A stretch of DNA of 64,000 nucleotides from Aminobacter niigataensis. Its GTDB lineage: Bacteria; Pseudomonadota; Alphaproteobacteria; Rhizobiales; Rhizobiaceae. The stretch covers positions 1,364,001 to 1,428,000 of the forward strand of contig NZ_JACHOT010000001.1 of NCBI RefSeq assembly GCF_014200015.1. Direction: 5' to 3'. The notes below the pieces were generated by a model. The model searched no databases and was not told where the DNA came from. It saw only the letters and a program-made list of their open reading frames with translations. Position 1 is the stretch's first letter. Every line of letters begins with the position of its first letter. A program made the position numbers and the translations under genes. Of this stretch, positions 9,308 through 18,437 are shown piece by piece.

Positions 9308-9496
9308 ATGCGTTTTTCGGATGTACGTGAGACCCTTCGCTCCATCGGAGTGGTCATGAGCAAGCGAGGCGAGACCATCCGCCTCAACCATTTCGGCGGG
9401 CTCGAAGACACGGCGAAATACACCACCGACCTCCAGGACGCGCTGGCGCTGGGCAGGCAGATTGCCGGCCCGCGACGTGCCAGCGCCAGCAGGTAA
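9308..9496 (+). CDS. small conserved-looking protein, 62 residues
   Basis: Starts at ATG 9308 after AGGAGA (about 9295-9300), a strong Shine-Dalgarno at good spacing, and gives MRFSDVRETLRSIGVVMSKR onward. It is soluble and basic at the C-terminus. It has a central NHFGGLEDTAKYTTDLQDAL segment that looks helical. I do not recognise a family and give no function. It stands alone between the amidohydrolase terminator and the regulator gene. Good RBS and codon use support it being real. Confidence 0.7.
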   Translation: MRFSDVRETLRSIGVVMSKRGETIRLNHFGGLEDTAKYTTDLQDALALGRQIAGPRRASASR

Positions 9497-10037
9497 CATA
9501 AGTAGCTGATCACCTGCGGCGACCGGTCGTGACCGTTCGCCGAGTCGCCGCCAGTTGCAGCTCTGCGGACCTGACCACATCGGCGCGTGCCCTGTCGGCA
9601 GCCCCGCTTTTTGACGAACCCGCGCCGAAATCCCTCCCCAACGGCGCGGCATTCCGGTCGGACCACCGGTTTTCCGCCCCTCTCCCGATACTTGTGAACC
9701 GCCACGCAACCAAGCGGTCGGCATGTCCGCACCTGTGTGCGCCACATGACGATTCAGCCAGGACGACCTGAGATTTTCGGCTGCTTTGACGTTTCGCTCA
9801 CGCAGCAATCACCCCACCCCACTATCGTCTTCCAAAACAGGCTGGAATCGCCTCCGGCAAACATTGGTGAGGGACGCTGGAATGCTTCAGGTTTTGTCCG
9901 GTTGCGAAGGCACACAAATAGGCGCGCTGGCTGGGTTGTCGTTGTATGATTCCAACCTAAGGTATCCACGCCCAAGGCGAGTCGAGTTGTGCTACCCTCG
10001 TCGCGGGCAGGAACGACCTGCTGCAAAGGTCCGCGCG
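9497..10037 (+). other. 540-base upstream region of the SARP-like regulator
   Basis: No supported gene is seen. The reading frame of the downstream regulator stays open back to 9786, but the extra N-terminus (MTFRSRSNHPTPLSS onward) shows no domain and precedes the conserved winged-helix start. I treat it as leader. Short antisense frames here lack ribosome-binding sites. The length suggests an extended 5' region or an unannotated control element. Confidence 0.5.
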
Positions 10038-11822
10038 ATGACTGGTGAAGACGCCAGTACCCTGGGTCATATCTATCTGTTCGGGACGCTGGCCGTCACC
10101 GACGCAGATGGCGTGTCGTGCACGCCGAAAGCCCAGAAATCCCGCGCCTTGGTCGCCATGCTGGCGCTGGCCCCGCGCGGCGCCCGGTCACGCATCTGGC
10201 TTCGCGACAAGCTGTGGAGCGACCGCGGCGAAGAACAGGCGGCGGCAAGCCTGAGGCAGGCGCTTGTCGACGTGCGCAAGTCGCTCGGCCCGATGGCCGA
10301 ACGCATCATCATTTCCGACAACCATACGATCTCGCTCGACCTCAACCGTGTTTCGGTCGATGCGCTGCAGCTTCTCGACCCGGCCCGCCAGTCCTCGCCC
10401 GACGACGTGCAACTCGAATCCTGGCCGGAACTGCTCGAAGGGCTCGACATAGGCGACCCCGAATTCGAGGAATGGCTGATGCTCGAGCGCCAGGTCTGGC
10501 ATGGCCGGCTCGAAACCGCGCTCGGCCAGCGCGACCTCAGCCCGAAAGACCGTCGAGCCAACGGCTTCATCCCGGCAGAGAACAAGCGGTCCGGCCCGGA
10601 TTCGCCCGATGGCGGGGAGCGCAGAACGACGCCGCAACGCGGCAGCCTCACCGGCTGGTCTGTCGCCCTGCTGCCGCCCTCGATATCAGGCGACGCATTC
10701 AATGCGGCATCGCTGCCGGACATGTTCACGGCATCACTGGTCCGTTCGTTGCTGGAAGATGGCGAACTGGCCGTCTGCGACCTTTCGAGGCCAGACCTTT
10801 CAGCGGCCACGCAAGCCGGGGCCGAATTCGACGCCGTGGCCCTGGCCATCCAGGTCGGCTACCGGTTTTCGGCCCACCAGGCCCATATCAGCGTCAGCGT
10901 CCATCGCACCGCGGACCGCAGCCTGCTGTGGATGGGCGGCGCCACGCTGGAACGCCGCGCCATCGAGACGGGCGACACCTCGGCCTCGCACCAGCTCATC
11001 AACGAGGCGATGGACGAACTGCGCCGTTACTTCATCGCGCGCTCCGAACAATCCGACGACGCGGCGGAAGGCGAGAGCCTCTTTGCTGCCGTCAACGCCA
11101 TGTTCCGCCTGTCGCGCAACGACCTTGTGATGTCGGAGGCCTCGCTTCGGCGCATCATCGCCCAGCGGCCATCCTCGCAGGCCTATGCCTGGCTCGCCTT
11201 CTTGATGACCTTCCAGGTCGGCCAGCGCTTTTCCGATTCGGCCAATGTGACCGAGCAGGCGCAGCAATACGCACGCAAGGCGCTGGAACTCGACCCCGGC
11301 AACTCGGTCACCCTGGCGCTGGTCGGCCACGTCCATTCGTTCCTGTTCGGCGAATACGACTACGCATCGGGTCTGTTCGAACGGGCAATCCGGGCCAACC
11401 CGACCCAGGTTCTGGGCTGGGACCTCTACTCGATGCTGCATGCCTATGCCGGACAGCCGGAAAAGGGCTTGGGCCTCGCCAACTGGGCGCGCCACCTCGG
11501 CGCCCACAGCCCCTACCGCTACTATTTCGACACCTCGCGGCTGATCAACGCCACACTCGCCGGCAATCACCGCGTCGCCATCGAGGCCGGCGAACAGGCG
11601 CTGCGCGAACGGCCGGATTTCAATTCGCTGCTGCGCTATCTCGTGGCGAGCCACGCACAGCTGGGCGACATCCGCGCCGCGCGCTCGCTTCTCGACCGCC
11701 TCAATACGGTGGAACCCAATTTCTCGATCAGTTCGCTGATCGATGCGCGCTACCCGATCATGCGAACCGAAGGCGGCGCCAATCTGATTTCGGGCCTCAT
11801 CAAGGCCGGCGTCAAGAAATAA
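10038..11822 (+). CDS. SARP/winged-helix transcriptional activator with TPR-like C-terminus
   Basis: DNA-binding regulator, 594 residues. The N-terminal part (about 10-120) is a SARP/OmpR-type winged helix followed by a BTAD-like segment: HIYLFGTLAVTDADG, PKAQKSRALVAMLALAPRG, RIWLRDKLWSDRGEEQAAASLRQALVDVRK. A central region (about 215-340: GWSVALLPPSISGDAF, SLLWMGGATLER) resembles the TolB/FlgO-like domain of CadC-type regulators. TPR-like helices follow (QAYAWLAFLMTFQVG, ARKALELDPGNSVTLALVGH, FERAIRANPTQVLGWDLYSMLHAY). ATG 10038 was chosen because the conserved domain starts directly after it. It is followed at 42 bases by the PAP2-like gene and then a subtilase, so it probably controls them. 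Confidence 0.85.
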   Translation: MTGEDASTLGHIYLFGTLAVTDADGVSCTPKAQKSRALVAMLALAPRGARSRIWLRDKLWSDRGEEQAAASLRQALVDVRKSLGPMAERIIISDNHTISLDLNRVSVDALQLLDPARQSSPDDVQLESWPELLEGLDIGDPEFEEWLMLERQVWHGRLETALGQRDLSPKDRRANGFIPAENKRSGPDSPDGGERRTTPQRGSLTGWSVALLPPSISGDAFNAASLPDMFTASLVRSLLEDGELAVCDLSRPDLSAATQAGAEFDAVALAIQVGYRFSAHQAHISVSVHRTADRSLLWMGGATLERRAIETGDTSASHQLINEAMDELRRYFIARSEQSDDAAEGESLFAAVNAMFRLSRNDLVMSEASLRRIIAQRPSSQAYAWLAFLMTFQVGQRFSDSANVTEQAQQYARKALELDPGNSVTLALVGHVHSFLFGEYDYASGLFERAIRANPTQVLGWDLYSMLHAYAGQPEKGLGLANWARHLGAHSPYRYYFDTSRLINATLAGNHRVAIEAGEQALRERPDFNSLLRYLVASHAQLGDIRAARSLLDRLNTVEPNFSISSLIDARYPIMRTEGGANLISGLIKAGVKK

Positions 11823-11864
11823 GCCTGACCGGCGCACTGAGCGCCGCAACATTCGATCAAATCA

Positions 11865-12848
11865 ATGGGGTTTAAAGTGGCTGGCAACGACAGTTTTGCG
11901 CCGCATGAAGGCGGCTTATCGCACTTCCTGGATCAGTACCGCTTCAAGATCGCCGGCGACGACGTGCTGCCTTGTGCGGCTTCCGACCGGCCGCAGGTTG
12001 CGCTGGAGACGAAATCGCTCGCAGCCGGCCCGCAGATGGTGATGGCCGCAAGGGTGGCCAGCGCGGTGATGAGTGCTGGCGTGCAGAACAAGGCTTCGCT
12101 CAACAAGAACAAGAATAAGAACAAAAACAAAAATAAGAACAAGAACAAGGGCAGCGCTCTGCAATCCGGATCCGGAGGCGGTTCACAGAGCAACCTCATC
12201 CCCGCCTTCGAGCTTCGGCGCCTCCACACCTCGCCCTCGCCGCATGCATTCACCGCGGCGCGCAAATTCACCTGGGAGCAGCTCGACATCCCGCTGCCGC
12301 CAGGGCCCGACGTCACGCGGCTGGAAACCGCGGTCATGCTGTCGCTCCAAGCGCGCGACCGCGAACGGACACGGCGCAAGGAAGACATCGAGCGCGAAGC
12401 CAGCCTCGACGTCTCGGATTTCACCAAGCCACTGGGCATCGACGGCATCAGCGGCTTCGATCAGACCGAGGGCCTGTTCCAGGCGATTCTCACGGCCTGC
12501 GAATATGTCGGGCTGATCTACAAGGCCAAGTTCAACCGCACGCGGCCGAACCAGATCGAGCCAAGGCTGCGGCTGATGCTGCCCAACCCGGCGCACCAGG
12601 CCTATCCCAGCAACCACTCGTTCCAGTGCCATACGATCGCTTTCGCCTTCAACTCGATCCTGCCCGAGCACCCGGCGACGGAGGAGCTGTCACGCATCGC
12701 TCGCAAGGTCGCCGAGAACCGCGAATGGGCGGGCCTTCACTATCCCAGCGACACCAATGGCGGACGCGCTTTGGCACAGCGTTTCCAGCCCTATCTTAGG
12801 GATGCCTTCATGGCGAACTATCTCGCCGCCCAGCGCGAATGGCTTTGA
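11865..12848 (+). CDS. PAP2/vanadium haloperoxidase-fold protein with (Asn-Lys)8 tract
   Basis: The three phosphatidic acid phosphatase signature motifs are readable: KX6RP (K220 to P228, KAKFNRTRP), PSNH (248-251, PSGH in most members), and RX5HX3D (R286, H292, D296; NREWAGLHYPSD). The usual Ser of SRX5H is Asn, and Gly of PSGH is Asn. No signal peptide or membrane helix is seen, so this is a soluble PAP2 or haloperoxidase-like enzyme. Residues 80-95 are exactly eight Asn-Lys pairs, encoded by varied codons (12102-12149). ATG 11865 lacks a Shine-Dalgarno; GTG 11877 with GGGG six bases upstream may be the true start. It lies 13 bases before the subtilase gene, so co-transcription is likely. 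Confidence 0.75.
   Translation: MGFKVAGNDSFAPHEGGLSHFLDQYRFKIAGDDVLPCAASDRPQVALETKSLAAGPQMVMAARVASAVMSAGVQNKASLNKNKNKNKNKNKNKNKGSALQSGSGGGSQSNLIPAFELRRLHTSPSPHAFTAARKFTWEQLDIPLPPGPDVTRLETAVMLSLQARDRERTRRKEDIEREASLDVSDFTKPLGIDGISGFDQTEGLFQAILTACEYVGLIYKAKFNRTRPNQIEPRLRLMLPNPAHQAYPSNHSFQCHTIAFAFNSILPEHPATEELSRIARKVAENREWAGLHYPSDTNGGRALAQRFQPYLRDAFMANYLAAQREWL
12102..12149 (+). repeat. 8-copy hexanucleotide AACAAG-type microsatellite inside the PAP2-like gene
   Basis: Eight tandem copies of AACAAG with third-position variants (AAT for AAC, AAA for AAG) encode (Asn-Lys)8. It is an A-rich island in GC-rich sequence. The period of six keeps the frame, so copy changes would vary linker length without frameshift. 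Confidence 0.95.
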
Positions 12849-12861
12849 GGGAGAGACGAAG

Positions 12862-14535
12862 ATGGCAAACGGCAACCAATTCTCCTTCCAGGCACCGCAG
12901 TCCTATTATTATCTCTGGCACCTCGCCGCCCTCGGCGTGATCGATGCGACTTTCGGGCCGCTTAGCCCGGGCGGCGAGATCGACTATTCATCGCCGGACA
13001 TACAAGGCACGATCTGGGATACGATCACCCAGGCCTTTCCGGCGGCCAACACGCCGGCGACGATCGCCCTCATCGACGTCGGCGTCAGCCGCAGCCACCC
13101 AAACCTCAAGAGCCGGCTCGACACCGTCAAGTCGATCGATCTCGTCAGCCATCCCCATGGCGCGAAATATGTGGCCGCGCCTGCAGCCAGCCCCTACGAC
13201 CCGGAGGTCAAAGCCGCGTTTTTTGCCGGTCTTTCCACCGCCGGCCTGGGCGCGCTGAACCTGACCGGACCTGAAACGGGCTATTTCAACAGCCTGATTG
13301 CCGAGCTCGTGGCCTCCGAGGGCGTCGTCCATACGCTGATCGAGGGCGACGAGACCTTCGGCAGCCACGGCACCGCCGTCGCCGGCCTGGCAGTTGGCGA
13401 ACCGGCCGCCACCGTTGCCCCCGATCCCGCCATCGTGCTTCCAGATGTGCTGAACGGCGACGACGGCAGCGTCGTCCCCAACCCGAACCGCAACACGCTG
13501 CCCTACTTCGGCGTCGATCCGTTCTCGCGGCTGATCTCGATTCGCACCGGCTTCGAACAACAGCCCGACCAGTTCATCACGGCTTTCCTCTATGCCTTCG
13601 CCAGCGGTGCCGACGTGATCCTGCTGCCCCGCGGCCTCCCCGATCCGAACCGCGGTGCCCTGAATCCCAAGCCCGAACTGTCGCAGGACCTCGACGAGCG
13701 CCAGAACTGGGAGCGGGCCGATCTGTTTGCCCGGCTCGAGGAGGCGACGCCGCCGGCCAGCGAAATCCGTCCCAATGCGGTCGGCAAGACGGCAAATCGC
13801 GAGTTGGCCTGGAACATCCTCGCCAAGCTGATCGTCGCGATCAGCCGCAAGGTGCCCGTCGTGTGCGCGGCAGGAAACGACGGTGAAAGCCAGCTCATCT
13901 ACCCGGCCAACCTCGCCGCGGCCAACAATGGCATTGTGGCCGTGGGCGCGGTGACGCCCAACGGCTATCGCTCCGGCTATAGCAACTACGGAACGAAGCT
14001 GACGCTGGTCGCACCGTCCGACGATTTCGAGATCTACACGCGGCACCAGTTGCGCGTGGACCGAACCGACCCGATGGTCGAGCAGCATTTCTACCATCCC
14101 GGCACCGGCAAGGTCATTCCGCACAGCCATTTCTCGCTGCTGACGACCGACCTGCCCGGCACGTTCGGCTATGCCGGCGGCTCGGATCCCTATTCGTCGA
14201 TCCTGCCGCCGCACGACAATCCCGGCATAGGCGGCGGCTACTACACGACGTTCGGCGGAACCTCGGGTGCCGCAGCCCTTGTCGCGGGCGTGGCAGCCCT
14301 GCTGGCGCGCGCCAACAAGGCCAAGCAGGGCCCGGCGGCAAAACTCGACGGCCTGTCGTCAAAGGCGATCCTGGTGGCCGCCTGCGACCAGAACGCCACC
14401 GTCAAGCCGGGCACGACACCGCTGACGCCCGATCCGATGAATGCCGACAACGAGCCTGCGAAGGGCAAGGGCTATTTCTTTGGCGCCGGACTGCTCGATG
14501 CGGGCAAGGCGGTCGCCGCGGTGCTTGGCCCCTGA
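12862..14535 (+). CDS. S8 family subtilisin-like serine peptidase, no signal peptide
   Basis: Catalytic triad by motif: Asp72 (TIALIDVGVSRSHPNL), His169 (FGSHGTAVAGLAVG), Ser468 (FGGTSGAAALVAGVAALL). The oxyanion Asn is in VPVVCAAGNDGES. The length is 557 residues. A long insertion (roughly 185-330) between the His and Asn motifs contains DPFSRLISIRTGFEQ and an acidic helical part. No Sec signal or pro-domain is evident at the N-terminus (MANGNQFSFQAPQSYYYLWH), so it may act in the cytoplasm or leave by another route. The start at 12862 follows GGGAGAGACGAAG, 13 bases after the PAP2-like stop, which points to an operon. Confidence 0.9.
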   Translation: MANGNQFSFQAPQSYYYLWHLAALGVIDATFGPLSPGGEIDYSSPDIQGTIWDTITQAFPAANTPATIALIDVGVSRSHPNLKSRLDTVKSIDLVSHPHGAKYVAAPAASPYDPEVKAAFFAGLSTAGLGALNLTGPETGYFNSLIAELVASEGVVHTLIEGDETFGSHGTAVAGLAVGEPAATVAPDPAIVLPDVLNGDDGSVVPNPNRNTLPYFGVDPFSRLISIRTGFEQQPDQFITAFLYAFASGADVILLPRGLPDPNRGALNPKPELSQDLDERQNWERADLFARLEEATPPASEIRPNAVGKTANRELAWNILAKLIVAISRKVPVVCAAGNDGESQLIYPANLAAANNGIVAVGAVTPNGYRSGYSNYGTKLTLVAPSDDFEIYTRHQLRVDRTDPMVEQHFYHPGTGKVIPHSHFSLLTTDLPGTFGYAGGSDPYSSILPPHDNPGIGGGYYTTFGGTSGAAALVAGVAALLARANKAKQGPAAKLDGLSSKAILVAACDQNATVKPGTTPLTPDPMNADNEPAKGKGYFFGAGLLDAGKAVAAVLGP

Positions 14536-14707
14536 CGGGCCACGGAAGAAGGCAGCGATAACGAAGGTCTGAGGTGGATGGCGTGAGCGCAGCCCATCCG
14601 CCGGCGGGAAACCTTTGTCGAAAATCATGGTTTGTCAGGATGCTGTCCGCGGGGGTTGTAGCATCCTGGCAATCAGGGGCCGAGATGATCCTCCCCTTGC
14701 CCCTGCC

Positions 14708-14735
14708 CCGCCCCGTCGGCTCGACGACGGGGCGG
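14708..14735. terminator. hairpin between convergent subtilase and aminotransferase genes
   Basis: A perfect 11-bp stem CCGCCCCGTCG/CGACGGGGCGG (14708-14718 with 14725-14735) has a six-base loop. It lies between two converging genes and could serve both, although neither side has a strong T tract. Confidence 0.5.
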
Positions 14736-14758
14736 TTGGATTTGAAGGAGACCGGCGC

Positions 14759-15907
14759 TCAGCGCAACCAGCGCTCGATGCGGTCCATCGCCTCGATCAT
14801 TTCGTCGTGGCTGCCGGCATAGGAGAACCGCATATAGCGATGGCCGGCAAGCGGATCGAAATCCCTGCCGGGCGTTGCTGCGACATGGGCTTCGGCCAGC
14901 ATGCGACGTGCGAACTCCATGCTGTCGTTGGTCAGGCGCGAGACGTCGCAAAAGGCGTAGAAGGCGCCATCCATGGGCGCTGCGAAGCTGAACTCCAGTT
15001 CCGGCAGCCGCTTGGCCAGTAGCTCGCGGTTCCAGGCATAGCGCGCCTTGATGACCTCGAGCTCGTCGGTGACGTTGAACGCCTCGATGGCAGCGACCTG
15101 CGACAGCTCGGGCGCCGAGATGTAGAGCGATTGCGCGATGCGCTCCACCGGCCGCACCAGCCGTTCCGGCAATACCATCCAGCCGATGCGCCAGCCGGTC
15201 ATGCAGTAATATTTCGAGAACGAGTTGATGACGGTGACGTCGTCGTCATAGGCGAGCGCGGTCACGTCGGGCGCGCCATAGGCAAGCCGGTGGTAGATCT
15301 CGTCTGAGATGACGGCGATGCCGAGTTCGCGTGCCGTGTCGACCAGCGCCTTGAGGTCGCCCGGCGGCACGACCGCGCCGGTCGGATTGGCGGGGCTCGC
15401 AAACAGCACGCCCTTCAGCGGCTTCTGGCGATGCGCCTCGCGCAGATGCTCGGCGTGGAGATAGGCGGCGCCATCAAGCTCGATCTCGACCACGTCGAGC
15501 CCGAGCGCGCCCATGATGTTGCGATAGGCGGGATAGCCGGGTGCGGCGATCGCCACCCGGTCGCCCGGATCGAACATGGCAAGGAAGGCGAGATTGAAGG
15601 CCGCCGACGACCCGGTGGTGACGGCGATTCGCGAAACCGGCACCTCGATGCGGTAATGTTCGGCGTAGTAGGCCGAAATCGCCTTGCGCAGTTCGGCAAG
15701 GCCGAGCGCGTCGGTATAGCCGATACGCCCGATCTTGAGTGCTGCGGCCGCCGCATCGCGCACCCGTTGCGGTGCCGGATCGGAGGGCTGGCCGACCGCC
15801 ATCGAAATGACGGGCGTTCCCAAGGCCTTGAGCCTGTTGGCTTCGGCCAGGATGTCCATCGCGTGGAAGGGCTCAACCTCGCCGCGCCGTGAAATCGCTA
15901 CCGCCAT
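14759..15907 (-). CDS. PLP-dependent aminotransferase, class I/II
   Basis: Fold-type I aminotransferase of 382 residues. The PLP-binding lysine is in VINSFSKYYCMTGWRIGWM. The substrate-binding and cofactor signatures are YTDALGLAELRKAIS, TTGSSAAFNLAF, ASPANPTGAV and ISDEIYHRLAYG. The family includes aspartate, aromatic and alanine-type enzymes. The sequence fits the broad 'aspartate aminotransferase-like' group, but the amino donor cannot be decided from the motifs. It is divergent from the M48 protease gene, with 136 bases between them. Confidence 0.88.
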   Translation of the reverse strand: MAVAISRRGEVEPFHAMDILAEANRLKALGTPVISMAVGQPSDPAPQRVRDAAAAALKIGRIGYTDALGLAELRKAISAYYAEHYRIEVPVSRIAVTTGSSAAFNLAFLAMFDPGDRVAIAAPGYPAYRNIMGALGLDVVEIELDGAAYLHAEHLREAHRQKPLKGVLFASPANPTGAVVPPGDLKALVDTARELGIAVISDEIYHRLAYGAPDVTALAYDDDVTVINSFSKYYCMTGWRIGWMVLPERLVRPVERIAQSLYISAPELSQVAAIEAFNVTDELEVIKARYAWNRELLAKRLPELEFSFAAPMDGAFYAFCDVSRLTNDSMEFARRMLAEAHVAATPGRDFDPLAGHRYMRFSYAGSHDEMIEAMDRIERWLR

Positions 15908-16043
15908 GTTCGTCCACTTTCCCTTGCCGTCCGTCGGGCAATGCGCCGCACAAATGCCTGATTGATATGGGGATCACAAGTTGATGAGTTTCTTGGACCA
16001 GCCTTTTCACAGCCCAACGGCTCGTTTACGAGTGTTTCCCGCC

Positions 16044-17447
16044 ATGCAGAGCAACAATAGTCTTTCGCGTTTCCTCGCAAGATCAACGCGCGCCTTTGCC
16101 GCGTTTGCATTGTCGGCCGGCGTTGCGCTGGGTTCGACGGGTGCAGCGCATGCGCAGCGGGTGCCCATAGTACGCGACGCAGAGATCGAGGCGCTGGTCC
16201 GCGACTACGCCCGGCCGATCCTCAAGGCTGCGGGGCTTGCCAATTCGAACATCAATATCGTGCTCGTCAACGATCCGGCTTTCAATGCCTTCGTTGCCGG
16301 CCGGCGCATTTTCATCAACACCGGCACTTTGATGACGTCGGAGACGCCGAACGAGGTCATCGGCGTGCTGGCCCATGAGGCCGGCCATATCGCCGGCGGT
16401 CACCAGGAACGCTTGCGCGACCAGCTGGCACGCGCCCAGACCATGGCGATCGTGGCCGCACTGCTCGGCGCAGGCGCGATGGTGGCAGGGGCAGCATCCG
16501 ACACCAACGGCCTCGGCGCCGCGGGCGCCGGCATCATGACCGGCGGTTCGGAAATGGCACGGCGCAGCCTGCTCGGCTACCAGCGCTCGGAAGAGGCCAC
16601 CGCCGACCGTTCGGCGATCACCTATCTCAATGCCACGGGCCAGTCGGCACAGGGAATGCTGAAGACCTTCCAGCGCTTCCAGAGTGCGTTGTCGCTGTCA
16701 GGCGCCCGGGTCGACCCTTATCAGGTCAGCCATCCGATGCCGCGCGAACGCATCGCCAATCTCGAAACGCTGGCGCATCAGAGCCCCAATTTCGGCAAGA
16801 CCGACTCTGAAGCGCTCCAGCTGCGTCATGACATGATGCGGGTGAAGATCGCCGTCTACACTCAGGGCCAGGCCGCCGCCTCGCGGCTGCTTCGCAACAA
16901 TGCGGGTGGCCTTGCCGCGCGCTATGGCGACGCCCAGGCGACCTATCTGTTCGGCGATCTGCGCTCTGCGCTCAGCAAGACCGACGCGCTGATCAAGTCG
17001 CAGCCCAAGAACGCCTATTTCCATGAATTGCGCGGCGACATCCTGATGAAGTCGAACAAGGCAGCGGCTGCAGCCGAATCCTACGCCACCGCCGTCCGGC
17101 TCGACCCGGCCAAGTCGGGCATCCTGCCGATCCAGCTTGGCCAGGCCTATCTCGCCGTCGGCACCCCGGACGCATTGAAGAAAGCCGTCATCGAGGTGCG
17201 CAAGGGCCTCGATCGCGATCGCGAGAACGCCGCCGGCTACCGCTACCTTGCCCAGGCCTACGGCATGCTCGGCGACGTCGCCGACGCCGACCTTGCCACC
17301 GCCGACGGACACTACTACAGCGGTGCCTACCAGGACGCCAAGATCTTTGCGATGCGCGCGCAGATGAAGATGCCGCGCGGCTCGCCGGGCTGGGTGCGCG
17401 CCCAGGACATCATCAATTACAAGGCGCCGAGCAAGAAAAAGAAGTGA
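16044..17447 (+). CDS. M48 family periplasmic metalloprotease with TPR tail (BepA-like)
   Basis: Zinc metalloprotease of the BepA/YfgC type, involved in outer membrane protein quality control in enterobacteria. From ATG 16044 there is a signal peptide ending GSTGAAHAQ. The zinc motif HEAGH is in VIGVLAHEAGHIAGGHQ, with a third ligand region EEATADRSAITYLNATG. A C-terminal TPR region (about 290-460) includes YFHELRGDILMKSNKAAAAAESYATAV. An upstream in-frame ATG at 15984 would add 20 residues before the signal peptide and has no better RBS. It is followed at 53 bases by a DsbA-like gene, also periplasmic, probably in the same transcript. Confidence 0.9.
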   Translation: MQSNNSLSRFLARSTRAFAAFALSAGVALGSTGAAHAQRVPIVRDAEIEALVRDYARPILKAAGLANSNINIVLVNDPAFNAFVAGRRIFINTGTLMTSETPNEVIGVLAHEAGHIAGGHQERLRDQLARAQTMAIVAALLGAGAMVAGAASDTNGLGAAGAGIMTGGSEMARRSLLGYQRSEEATADRSAITYLNATGQSAQGMLKTFQRFQSALSLSGARVDPYQVSHPMPRERIANLETLAHQSPNFGKTDSEALQLRHDMMRVKIAVYTQGQAAASRLLRNNAGGLAARYGDAQATYLFGDLRSALSKTDALIKSQPKNAYFHELRGDILMKSNKAAAAAESYATAVRLDPAKSGILPIQLGQAYLAVGTPDALKKAVIEVRKGLDRDRENAAGYRYLAQAYGMLGDVADADLATADGHYYSGAYQDAKIFAMRAQMKMPRGSPGWVRAQDIINYKAPSKKKK

Positions 17448-17500
17448 ACCTTCTTTCGGCGGGTAGCGACATAGCCGAAACGGCTGGAGACTCAGGGATC

Positions 17501-18307
17501 ATGAAAAAAGCACTTCTTCTCGGCACGACCGGCATCGCAGTCGCCTTCGCCATGCTGGCTTTCGGCCTGGCCGGCAATCCCGGCACCGCGCATGCCCAAA
17601 GCGCATCGCAACCGGCAGCAACCGGCAGCCTCGACAAGAAGCAGGTCGAGACGATCGTGCGCGAATACCTGCTCGACAATCCCGAGCTGCTGCTCGAAAT
17701 GCAGGGCGCGCTCGAAGCCAAGCAGAAGGAAGAGCAGCGCATCGCCAGCCTCGAGGTGATCAAGCAGAGCAAGGACGAGATCTTCAACTCGGCCTTCGAC
17801 GGCATCGTCGGCAATCCCGACGGCAAGACCACCATCGTCGAGTTCTACGACTACAATTGCGGCTACTGCAAACGCGCGCAGGCCGACATGCATGCGCTGA
17901 CCAAGGCCAATCCCGACCTGCGCTTCGTCCTCAAGGAGTTCCCGATCCTCGGACCGGACTCCCAGAAGGCCCACGTCGTTTCGATGGCCTTCCGTAAGCT
18001 GATGCCCGAGAAGTACGGCGAATTCCACGACAAGCTGCTCGGCGGCGAAGGCCGCGCCGGCGAGGACAATGCCATCAAGCTCGCTCTGGAGCTCGGCGCC
18101 GACGAAGCCAAGCTGCGCGAGGCGATGAAGGATCCGGCCATAGGCGAAGCCTTCAACCGCACCTACGAGCTCGCCAACAAGCTGCAGATCAGCGGCACGC
18201 CGTCCTATGTCGTCGGCAACGAGGTCGTCTTCGGCGCGCTCGGCCAGGACGTGCTGGCCGAGAAGATCGCCGCGGCCGCCGCCTGCCAGGCCGATTCCAC
18301 CTGCTGA
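17501..18307 (+). CDS. DsbA family periplasmic thiol oxidoreductase (ScsC/Com1-like)
   Basis: Thioredoxin-fold disulfide oxidoreductase of 268 residues. The signal peptide ends at GNPGTAHAQ. An N-terminal helical segment (SLDKKQVETIVREYLLDNPELLLEMQ) is typical of the Com1/ScsC group, where it mediates oligomerisation. The active site CGYC is in VEFYDYNCGYCKRAQADM, and the cis-Pro loop is ISGTPSYVVGNEV. The ATG at 17501 was chosen for the signal peptide. The upstream M48 protease gene ends about 50 bases before it, suggesting an envelope quality-control pair. Cys-Cys also occurs near the very C-terminus (AACQADSTC). Confidence 0.9.
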   Translation: MKKALLLGTTGIAVAFAMLAFGLAGNPGTAHAQSASQPAATGSLDKKQVETIVREYLLDNPELLLEMQGALEAKQKEEQRIASLEVIKQSKDEIFNSAFDGIVGNPDGKTTIVEFYDYNCGYCKRAQADMHALTKANPDLRFVLKEFPILGPDSQKAHVVSMAFRKLMPEKYGEFHDKLLGGEGRAGEDNAIKLALELGADEAKLREAMKDPAIGEAFNRTYELANKLQISGTPSYVVGNEVVFGALGQDVLAEKIAAAAACQADSTC

Positions 18308-18437
18308 GCCCGTCATTTGGACATGAGCCGTTGTGGACAGCGCAAGAAGTTGCTTGCGCTCTTTCCGCGACGGCTTATGCCGATTATAGAGGGTCCGCCG
18401 CGCCAGAGAGGATCTGGCGGGTGGAAAGGTCTGTAGA

